Source: Phycisphaeraceae bacterium (GTDB lineage: Bacteria; Planctomycetota; Phycisphaerae; Phycisphaerales; Phycisphaeraceae). Taken from it: a stretch of DNA of 64,000 nt. Under the pieces are notes generated by a model. It was given only the letters and a program-made list of their open reading frames with translations. It did not search any database and had not been told where the DNA came from. Made by a program: the position numbers and the translations under genes. This document shows, one piece after another, positions 41,805 to 48,292 of this stretch. The stretch covers positions 1-64,000 of the forward strand of contig JADLFV010000021.1 of the NCBI GenBank assembly GCA_020849625.1. Reading direction: 5' to 3'. The stretch's first letter is position 1, and each line of letters opens with the position of its first letter.

Positions 41805-41847
41805 CACCATTCTCGACTTGGCGCTGAAGCGCGTGTGGATCAATCCA

Positions 41848-41900
41848 TCCGCCCATCGCCAAAACCCGGGCGGGTGAGCAGGTCCCGTTTTGAGGCGGTC
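41848..41900 (-). promoter_or_regulatory. Structured leader of the C1 operon
   Basis: In the ~115-base leader of the MetF-MetV mRNA, CGCC-TC-AAAAC-GGG pairs with CCC-GG-GTTTT-GGCG (twelve pairs with two small bulges). I could not match it to a SAM, cobalamin or THF riboswitch. An RNA-based control is possible. Confidence 0.3.
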
Positions 41901-41927
41901 GCGTCACAGCAATCACACGCATGGAAA

Positions 41928-41956
41928 ATTATAAAGGCACCGGTCAGCCGGCGTCA
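41928..41956 (-). promoter_or_regulatory. Promoter of the C1 operon
   Basis: Minus strand TGACGC (-35), 17 bases, TATAAT (-10). The best -35/-10 pair seen in the window. Confidence 0.55.
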
Positions 41957-42127
41957 CGCGTGAATGCGTGCGGCGCACAAAAATGCAAAAAATTGGCCAA
42001 AAAAGCCAAGAGAGACCGCTGAATGACCTCGGCTGAGGCCGGTTTACCGGCCGTGGCGATGAGGAATCTGACGTGCTTGTCTGTTATGCATAGATCCCAA
42101 GTGCGACCCATCGCTCAACATTTGCAT
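41957..42127. other. Non-coding stretch between the C1 operon and the coiled-coil gene
   Basis: No gene. It contains the perfect hairpin GGCCGG-TTTA-CCGGCC (~42038-42053) and AT-rich runs near 41980-42010 (GCAAAAAATTGGCCAAAAAA). Confidence 0.4.
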
Positions 42128-42155
42128 AAAAAAACAGACGCTGTCAGAGACAGCG
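42128..42155 (-). terminator. Rho-independent terminator of the coiled-coil gene
   Basis: Minus strand: CGCTGTC-TCT-GACAGCG hairpin (7 perfect pairs), then TCTGT and a run of seven T. It lies ~85 bases past the stop codon of the 93-residue gene. The clearest intrinsic terminator in the window. Confidence 0.85.
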
Positions 42156-42237
42156 CCCGTCCGGGATCGGGTCACATGTACCTTGGATCGGGTCCGTTCA
42201 ATCTCTCCACCGCCGCGCCAGTGTGAGTCGTGGGACC

Positions 42238-42519
42238 TTATGCCTCGTCGTCGTGGTCCGTCGCTCGATCTTCCTCCAGCATCTTGCGTAGATAGGCGTT
42301 TTCCCGCCGCGTCGCTTCCAGGTCGAACACCAGGTACTTGATGCTCAGTCGCAGGTAGTCAAGGCTTTCCTGCAGGTCGGTCACGGTCTTCTTGAGCTTC
42401 TGGTGCCGCTGCTGGGTCTTGGCGGCCAACTGCTCCAGCTTCTCCCGCTCGGCCTTGGGCAGCGTGGAGATTTCCTTCATCAGTTCCGCCAGCTTGGTCT
42501 GAAAAGTCTGTTCGTCCAT
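42238..42519 (-). CDS. Conserved-looking coiled-coil protein, function unknown
   Basis: A 93-residue, wholly helical protein beginning MDEQTFQTKLAELMKEISTL, with a coiled coil at ~30-90 (TQQRHQKLKKTVTDLQESLD, FDLEATRRENAYLRKMLEED). I recall similar short proteins in Planctomycetes but know no function. It has a strong individual transcription unit: an extended -10 (TGATATAAC), AAAGGA ribosome binding site and its own strong terminator. That suggests an abundant, independently regulated small protein, for instance a nucleoid, ribosome or cytoskeletal adaptor. Confidence 0.7.
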   Translation of the reverse strand: MDEQTFQTKLAELMKEISTLPKAEREKLEQLAAKTQQRHQKLKKTVTDLQESLDYLRLSIKYLVFDLEATRRENAYLRKMLEEDRATDHDDEA

Positions 42520-42560
42520 GGTTGGCGTTCCTTTCTGACAATCGTGGTCAGCTACTGATG

Positions 42561-42569
42561 GTTATATCA
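42561..42569 (-). promoter_or_regulatory. Extended -10 promoter of the coiled-coil gene
   Basis: TGATATAAC on the minus strand, with a ~35-base leader carrying AAAGGA before ATG 42519. Confidence 0.45.
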
Positions 42570-42766
42570 CAAGGCCAACGCCGGGCGAAGCGGGTTGAAA
42601 ACACAGGGCTAACAATTTTGTAAGTCTTTCTGTTTCAGTCTTTTGCAACTCTTGGCGGAGCGAGACGGCCGCCTGCGGGTTAGGACGGGTGGACCGGATG
42701 TGGCCTCCAGTCAACACGACGCTGTGGACTGGCCGCCACATGGGGGGCCGGCCGCCGTTTCCTGGG

Positions 42767-45700
42767 TCAGGGGGCCGGCGAGAACTGCAGCCAGACCTGG
42801 CCCGACCCCAGTTCCGCGGGGTCAAGCTCGGCCCGTAACCGCCCTGCTTCGTCGACCGTGGCAAATGTCCGGGGTTGATCATCACCCATGATAGCCAGCA
42901 GACGCGACCCGGCCGGGGCATCCACGGTCAACATCACGCGGCGATTGCTGCGCAGCAGGTAGCGGCCGTCGTCGCTTCGGGTCAGCGTCACCGTGGTGGG
43001 CATGGTCAGCACGTCGCCGGGCTTGGCGGTCATGACCATCAGTCGCTGTCCGGGCTGGAAGCCGTCGGTGCTGTCCAGTTCAACTTTCTTGATCACGTAA
43101 CTGCGGATGATCGAGACCGCATTGGCGTCGCCTTCAGCCGCGATCATGCGTCCATCAAAACTGTGCGAACCTTCAAAGCGGGCCAGCTCGTTGCACCAGT
43201 CGGCACTGATGGTGCGCGTTGCCGGATCCACTTCAGCAGCCCGCAGGCGGGTGGCGACCAGCGTCTGTCTGTCGAACACCAGCGTGCAACCGCCCCGCTC
43301 GTCGGGCGTCACCGTTTCAATGGCGTAGTATTCGTTGTGCGAGTATGGCCTGTCCGCGCCCTGGGGACTATCGATCAGCACCATCGATCCTTGCAGCGCC
43401 CGGCCCGAAGGCAACGGACGATTGATGGTCAGCCGACTCTGCACCCAGTCGGCTTCCGCTTTCAACACTCTGGCTTCCAACGCATCGCTCTCAGCCTGCA
43501 CGCGCCAGCCGCCGGCCTCGATGGACGTGCCTTCCTGCAACGCCAGGTGAACCAGCTTGCCATCCGCATCCAGGCGGGCAAAGCCGCGACAGCCCGACAT
43601 GCTCACCGCTTCGCAACTCAATTGCTGCGACTTGCGTGAGCTGAGCAGGTAATCATTGCGGCCATCGGGCAATTCCACCCTCAACACCGCCGCATCACGG
43701 GCATCACCACTTGCTTTGAAGTCCACTCGTTGCGCAGACTGCAGCGGCCAGTCACCGTCTTTACCCACCTGCGTGATGTTCACGAAGCGACTGCGCAGCG
43801 GGGCGTCGCTTGCTTGCGGTTGCGCACGGCGGGCGATGATGATGTTGAAAGGCTTGCCCGCCTCAAGACTTGGAGCGCGTCCAGCCACCGCGGTCATGCC
43901 GTCGAAATTCAGCAGGTCGCAGCGCAGGAAATGCTGATTGTCCTGCAGTTTCCACACCGCGGACCAGTCGCTGTCGGTGCATTGCGATCTGATGTCCCAG
44001 ATCATGCCGTAGCCGTTGCCCGGCTCGGGGTTCCAGCGGTACATCTTTTCGGGCAGGTCGTTGAGTCCCACGTCACGAACGTTGCCGTCGCCGCTGAACA
44101 GTCGCTCGCCCCAGCTTTGTTTGGGCTTGTTCCACGCCGCCTCGCGATGCTCGCCGGACAGGGCCGCCAGCGTCCAGACGCCCTCCTGAGCCTGCGGCTG
44201 AACGCCGACGACCTGGAACGTTCTGTCGTCCTCATGCTCGTCGTAGGACGCTTTCCATGCGTAGTCGTGAACGCGCCCGCCCTCAATGTGAAAGATGTCG
44301 GCGAAGTAGTATTGTTGGTCATCGATGTCGATCAGCCAGGTCAGCCGCCGGTAATCGCGCATGTCGTCAGCCGCGGCTTTCCACATGCCGACGTTGCGCA
44401 GCTCCACGCACTGGGCCGGCCCTTCCGTCACCAAGCCGATGACATCGGAGGGCGGCCCGGGGATTTCATCGTTGACGCCCTTGTAAATATACGGAGCAGG
44501 CAGATCCTCGTTGACGGTGGCGGTCAGGTGATTGATGGCCCGCACGCCCCAGCCCAGGTGATCGGTGGTGCCGTAGAGGTTGTAGCCGTAGGTCCCGTCG
44601 AGCACCATGCCGTGCCCGTAAGGCACGATGGCCATCTGGTTGTCGTGGGCGTGAGACCCGCAACTGCCGCCGCGGACAAACAGGGCCCGGCCATGCTCGC
44701 CCGCGCCACTGCGCAGCACAGCAATCACCTTGGCAGCCCGAAGTTCGCTGTGCGGCCGGACCTCTTCCAGTGCCGCCTCCGATTCCGGCCGGGGCGGCGC
44801 GATCCACACGCTCACGCCCTTGGCCAGCAAATCCTTGGCTTCATACTCCACGTCCAGGTCGGCGCTGGTCAGCCAGTACATCGCGGCAATGCGCCGCTTC
44901 CACTGCGGATTGGAAACCTGCTGATACAACTGGCGCAGGAAACCGCTGCGCATGGCAGCCAGGTTCGACGCCGTCTTGTCCAACAGCACGTCCCGGTCGG
45001 GCTTGTCGTCGCCATAGGGCGGATAACGCCCGAGTACGGGCTGGCGCAGCGTCATCTCCGCGCCGTGCACGTACCAGCGCGGGTCCTGTCCGAAATCCAG
45101 TTGGTAGGGATAGTCCGCCGGATCGGGCAGCGCGGAGGGGTTGTCGTAACGCTGCGGGTCGTAGCGCGTCAGCAGACCGATGGGCAGGCCGGCATAGACG
45201 CGGCCGAGGTTGCCGTAGCCCCCGGCCAGTTCGTAGTAGTCGCCGTCGCGATCGATGGTGCCTTCCAGAAACGCGCATGTGCCGTCGATGCCGGTGGCGA
45301 TGTAGTCGGCCTTGCCGAAGAGCAATCCCTGCACGGTGGTGTTGGCGATGACCATCAGGGCGTGGTTCTGCAACGAGTTTTTGCCCGCGATGTTCTCCGG
45401 TTCATAGACGTCGAAGAAGTTGTCGCGAATGTTCTCGAACACCGTCACCCCCGCAAGTGAGGGCGAAGGATCACCGGCGTAACGCGCGTTGGCCAGCAGA
45501 TCGAGGGCGAGGCCGGCAAAGGCGGTGCGATCGTTGGCCAGGTTACCCACGAGCCCGAAATAACCCTGCCCGGGTTTCAGATCGTGCGGCCAGTCGATGG
45601 CGCCGTCGATGGCCGGCCGCTGGGTGCGGCAGTACGCCAGGCGATCGAGGATGAACAGGCAGCGCTGCGCGATCGCCTCGTCGCCGGTGAGCATGTACGC

Positions 45701-46243
45701 CAGCGCCAACTGGTAAATCACCTCGTGCAGCAGGCGGTCCATGTATTCGTGCCAGACGCCCTTGAAGTAAAAACGTTTGCCATCCGACGGCCGAACCCAG
45801 CCGTCGCCGGGGTCGTAGAATTCCTCACCGGGCTTCTGAATGCCGTAGATGTCACCGGTGTGAGGCGAGCGGACCTCGCCGGGCCGATCAAGGCTGCAAA
45901 CACCGTCGCGGCCAAACCACGGCCAGTTCTGATCCGTTTTGGAATCACCGGCAAAACCATAGGCAAAAGCTGCGTCGGGCGGGGGAATCAGATCGATCAC
46001 TTCCTGCTCGCTGTAAGCAAGCCAGCGCGCGGCGACCTTGAACACCTCATCGACCGCACGGCGATTGACCCCCGCCAGCGCCGCCCGGCGAACCGCGGCA
46101 ATGTCAGCCTGTGAGTAGGCTAACTCACGGTACGGGCGCACCGGCATCTGGTCCGGGTCCGCGATGTGAAGCGGTTGAGTCTGCTGCGCCACCACCAGCA
46201 GCGACGACACGGCCGCATATACCCATGTCATCCAGGTTGTCAT
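42767..46243 (-). CDS. Heparinase II/III-like polysaccharide lyase, secreted
   Basis: An 1158-residue secreted protein. The start is ATG 46243 (MTTWMTWVYAAVSSLLVVAQ, a signal peptide) with GGAGGTGG upstream; the track's extra 80 residues are antisense to purM. Residues ~70-480 form an (alpha/alpha) toroid (YQLALAYMLTGDEAIAQRCL, NHALMVIANTTVQGLLFGKA). Residues ~600-850 are the heparinase II/III beta-sandwich: RGGSCGSHAHDNQMAIVPYG, MVLDGTYGYNLYGTTDHLGW, INHLTATVNEDL (H-N/D and Y/H catalytic region). The last ~300 residues hold further beta domains. Such lyases cleave uronate-containing glycans (heparin, alginate, ulvan-like). No transporter or sulfatase lies beside it. Confidence 0.82.
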   Translation of the reverse strand: MTTWMTWVYAAVSSLLVVAQQTQPLHIADPDQMPVRPYRELAYSQADIAAVRRAALAGVNRRAVDEVFKVAARWLAYSEQEVIDLIPPPDAAFAYGFAGDSKTDQNWPWFGRDGVCSLDRPGEVRSPHTGDIYGIQKPGEEFYDPGDGWVRPSDGKRFYFKGVWHEYMDRLLHEVIYQLALAYMLTGDEAIAQRCLFILDRLAYCRTQRPAIDGAIDWPHDLKPGQGYFGLVGNLANDRTAFAGLALDLLANARYAGDPSPSLAGVTVFENIRDNFFDVYEPENIAGKNSLQNHALMVIANTTVQGLLFGKADYIATGIDGTCAFLEGTIDRDGDYYELAGGYGNLGRVYAGLPIGLLTRYDPQRYDNPSALPDPADYPYQLDFGQDPRWYVHGAEMTLRQPVLGRYPPYGDDKPDRDVLLDKTASNLAAMRSGFLRQLYQQVSNPQWKRRIAAMYWLTSADLDVEYEAKDLLAKGVSVWIAPPRPESEAALEEVRPHSELRAAKVIAVLRSGAGEHGRALFVRGGSCGSHAHDNQMAIVPYGHGMVLDGTYGYNLYGTTDHLGWGVRAINHLTATVNEDLPAPYIYKGVNDEIPGPPSDVIGLVTEGPAQCVELRNVGMWKAAADDMRDYRRLTWLIDIDDQQYYFADIFHIEGGRVHDYAWKASYDEHEDDRTFQVVGVQPQAQEGVWTLAALSGEHREAAWNKPKQSWGERLFSGDGNVRDVGLNDLPEKMYRWNPEPGNGYGMIWDIRSQCTDSDWSAVWKLQDNQHFLRCDLLNFDGMTAVAGRAPSLEAGKPFNIIIARRAQPQASDAPLRSRFVNITQVGKDGDWPLQSAQRVDFKASGDARDAAVLRVELPDGRNDYLLSSRKSQQLSCEAVSMSGCRGFARLDADGKLVHLALQEGTSIEAGGWRVQAESDALEARVLKAEADWVQSRLTINRPLPSGRALQGSMVLIDSPQGADRPYSHNEYYAIETVTPDERGGCTLVFDRQTLVATRLRAAEVDPATRTISADWCNELARFEGSHSFDGRMIAAEGDANAVSIIRSYVIKKVELDSTDGFQPGQRLMVMTAKPGDVLTMPTTVTLTRSDDGRYLLRSNRRVMLTVDAPAGSRLLAIMGDDQPRTFATVDEAGRLRAELDPAELGSGQVWLQFSPAP

Positions 46244-46269
46244 CGCGCCACCTCCACTTTGATGCGGAG

Positions 46270-47364
46270 TTATTTCAACTGGACGTTGCCGGAACCGGCC
46301 ACGACCTTGCCCAGCACGCTGACCTGCTCTCCCAAGTGTCGCAAGCGGTCGGCGATGGCCTCGGCGAAGTACGGCCGCACGATCAGCACGTAACCGATGC
46401 CCATGTTGAAGACGCGCCACATCTCGTCCTCGGCCACGTTGCCCTGGCTCTGGAGGAATCGAAACAGCGGCGGCACCTGCCATGATTGGGTGTCAATGCG
46501 GGCGTCGCAATCCTCGGGCAAAGCGCGACAGACGTTGCCGGGCAACCCGCCGCCGGTGATGTGAGCCATGCCGCCGATGGTGTGTTTGACCTTGTAGCTG
46601 TTGAGCACGCTGACGATCTGTCTGGCGTAGATGCGTGTCGGCTCCAGCAGCAGTTGGCCGAGCGTGCGCTCGGATTCCAACTCGGGGTATGTCTTGTCGA
46701 GCTGGAGTTTTTCGCGTTTGAGGATGGCCCGCACCAGCGTGTAGCCGTTGGAGTGCACGCCGCTGGAGGCCAGGCCCAGGATCACATCGCCGCGCTGCAC
46801 GCGCTCGCCGCCTTCGATCACCCGCTTGAGCTCCACCACGCCCACGGCAAAACCCGCCAGGTCGAAGTCGCCGCTCTTGTAGATGTCCGGCATCTCCGCC
46901 GTCTCGCCGCCGATCAGCGCGCAGCCCGCCAGTTCGCAGCCGTCGGCCACACCTTTGACGATCTGCTCCATCTGCTGCGGCGTGACCTTGTGAATGCCCA
47001 CGTAGTCGAGAAACAGCAGCGGCTCGGCACCCTGCACGATCATGTCGTTGACGTTCATCGCCACGCAGTCGATGCCAATGGTGTCGTAAACGCCCATTTC
47101 GATGGCCAGCAGCACCTTGGTGCCGACGCCGTCGGTGCAACTGACCAGGACGGGGTCGCGGTAATTTTTTTTGAAAAGTTTTTCGTTGTAGTCGAGGCGG
47201 AACAGCCCCGCGAACGAGCCGTGTTTGCCCAGCACGCGCGGGCCGTGGGTCCGGCGGAGATGGCTTTTGATGCGATCGACAACCGCGTCTCCAGCGTCAA
47301 TATCCACGCCGGCGGCGGCGTAGGTGAGACTCGGTCGCACATTGGGAGCCGGATTATTGCTCAT
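46270..47364 (-). CDS. purM: Phosphoribosylformylglycinamidine cyclo-ligase
   Basis: A 364-residue AIR synthetase, the fifth step of purine synthesis. Signatures: LTYAAAGVDIDAGDAVV, VLVSCTDGVGTKVLLA, DCVAMNVNDMIVQGAEPLLF, LIGGETAEMPDIY, GLASSGVHSNGYTLVR and AHITGGGLPGNVCR. The N-terminus is a few residues longer than E. coli PurM. A TAAACT -10 lies eight bases before ATG 47364 and no ribosome binding site is visible, so it is probably leaderless. purN lies 5 kb away in the same window. Confidence 0.97.
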   Translation of the reverse strand: MSNNPAPNVRPSLTYAAAGVDIDAGDAVVDRIKSHLRRTHGPRVLGKHGSFAGLFRLDYNEKLFKKNYRDPVLVSCTDGVGTKVLLAIEMGVYDTIGIDCVAMNVNDMIVQGAEPLLFLDYVGIHKVTPQQMEQIVKGVADGCELAGCALIGGETAEMPDIYKSGDFDLAGFAVGVVELKRVIEGGERVQRGDVILGLASSGVHSNGYTLVRAILKREKLQLDKTYPELESERTLGQLLLEPTRIYARQIVSVLNSYKVKHTIGGMAHITGGGLPGNVCRALPEDCDARIDTQSWQVPPLFRFLQSQGNVAEDEMWRVFNMGIGYVLIVRPYFAEAIADRLRHLGEQVSVLGKVVAGSGNVQLK

Positions 47365-47372
47365 GCGTGGTT

Positions 47373-47378
47373 AGTTTA
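47373..47378 (-). promoter_or_regulatory. -10 box of purM (leaderless)
   Basis: TAAACT on the minus strand, eight bases before ATG 47364. Confidence 0.4.
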
Positions 47379-47453
47379 CCGTCCCCGAAGAAAATGACAG
47401 GTGTCCCCTTAACATCCTACATTTTTTTACTGGAATTGGTCTTATTAAAAAGA

Positions 47454-47459
47454 TATTAT
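47454..47459 (+). promoter_or_regulatory. -10 box of the Fur-family gene (leaderless)
   Basis: TATTAT, six bases before ATG 47466, in an AT-rich stretch (TTATTAAAAAGATATTATTT) that could also hold an operator for self-regulation. Confidence 0.5.
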
Positions 47460-47465
47460 TTTTGC

Positions 47466-47906
47466 ATGATTACTGAAACCCTCGATCATCTGTTTACTTC
47501 CCGCGGCCTGCGTTGCACCTCGCATCGTCGCACCATCTACCGTGCTTTGGCCGCCACCACGGCCCATCCGACCGTCGATGAGTTGTACCAGCAACTCGAC
47601 GGCCGCATGAGCCTGGCTACGGTCTATAACACATTGGAATCTTTCTGCAAGACCGGCCTTGTACGAAAGATCCCCGGCAGTGGTGAGAACGGCTCGGCCC
47701 GCTACGATGCGACCACCGATCCCCACATGCATGCCTGCGATCCGATGTCCGGCCGCGTCGTCGATGTGCCCGACGAATTGAGCCGGGCAGTGTTCGAGCA
47801 GATCCCCAAGGAACAGCTCGAAGCCATCGAGAAGTGCCTGGGCTTCCGCATCCACGACGTACGCATCGACCTGACCGGTGAGTTCGTCTCGGCACGGAAC
47901 AACTGA
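47466..47906 (+). CDS. Fur/PerR-family metal-responsive regulator
   Basis: A 146-residue Fur-family repressor. The winged helix is visible (SRGLRCTSHRRTIYRALAAT, HPTVDELYQQLDGRMSLATVYNTLESFCKTGLV). The metal region is divergent: RYDATTDPHMHACDPMSGRVVDVPD keeps H-x-H and one Cys but lacks the usual CxxC pair, and the C-terminal part (LGFRIHDVRIDLTGEFVSARNN) lacks the second CxxC. So the structural zinc site of Fur/PerR is absent, as in some planctomycete and cyanobacterial relatives. ATG at 47466 lies six bases after TATTAT, so the mRNA is leaderless. Which metal or oxidant it senses is unknown. Confidence 0.85.
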   Translation: MITETLDHLFTSRGLRCTSHRRTIYRALAATTAHPTVDELYQQLDGRMSLATVYNTLESFCKTGLVRKIPGSGENGSARYDATTDPHMHACDPMSGRVVDVPDELSRAVFEQIPKEQLEAIEKCLGFRIHDVRIDLTGEFVSARNN

Positions 47907-47966
47907 ACCGCAAGGTCCGCAGCCGCCCTCGTTTGAAACCCCACGGGGCCGCAGTGATCTATTTTC

Positions 47967-48003
47967 AAGGCCGACCGGAATCAACCGGCCGGCCTTGTTG
48001 TTT
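47967..48003 (+). terminator. Terminator of the Fur-family gene
   Basis: AAGGCCGACCGG-AATCAA-CCGGCCGGCCTT: twelve positions with one mismatch, followed by GTTGTTT. It ends at the convergent protease gene. Confidence 0.75.
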
Positions 48004-48004
48004 C

Positions 48005-48292
48005 TCAGGCGGTCCGCCAACTGCGGAGATCGCTTGCCGCGCCGCCCGCACCTCTGCGGCGACGGCGAGGCACGTACAGACATGCTCCCGCCAGACCCAA
48101 CAGCAAAGCGGCCGGCTCGGGGATGAACTGGGCTGCAAGCTGCGCGAAGTCGCCGCTCTGTCCCCAGTGATCACCCACGATTTGCAGGTCTGCCAGGTTG
48201 ACCAGGCCGTCGCCGGTCAGATCGCCGGTGATCCAGCTCTTACCCGTGCCGTTCCAGTTGTCGCCGATGATCTGCAGGTCGGCCAGGTTCAC
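48005..48292 (-). CDS. Dockerin-like repeats and PEP-CTERM tail (frameshifted end of the protease gene)
   Basis: A 95-residue ORF with two dockerin/EF-hand-like repeats, NLADLQIIGDNWNGTGKSW and DLTGDGLVNLADLQIVGDHW, then the PEP-CTERM sorting signal IPEPAALLLGLAGACLYVPRRRRR. It has no plausible start of its own. Upstream in its frame it continues backward into DANLDHTV, the expected start of the first repeat, which overlaps the last codons of the protease ORF (48289-50424). It is therefore the displaced C-terminus of that protein. PEP-CTERM tails are recognised by exosortase; the dockerin-like repeats are common in secreted Phycisphaerae proteins. Confidence 0.8.
   Translation of the reverse strand: MNLADLQIIGDNWNGTGKSWITGDLTGDGLVNLADLQIVGDHWGQSGDFAQLAAQFIPEPAALLLGLAGACLYVPRRRRRGAGGAASDLRSWRTA

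Noticed and set aside
41805-41960. SAM, cobalamin or THF riboswitch before the C1 operon
   Set aside because: The stem does not match any consensus I know for these classes; kept only as a structured leader.
43730-45460. 576-codon plus-strand ORF
   Set aside because: Antisense to the heparinase-like gene, whose family motifs and signal peptide are clear.
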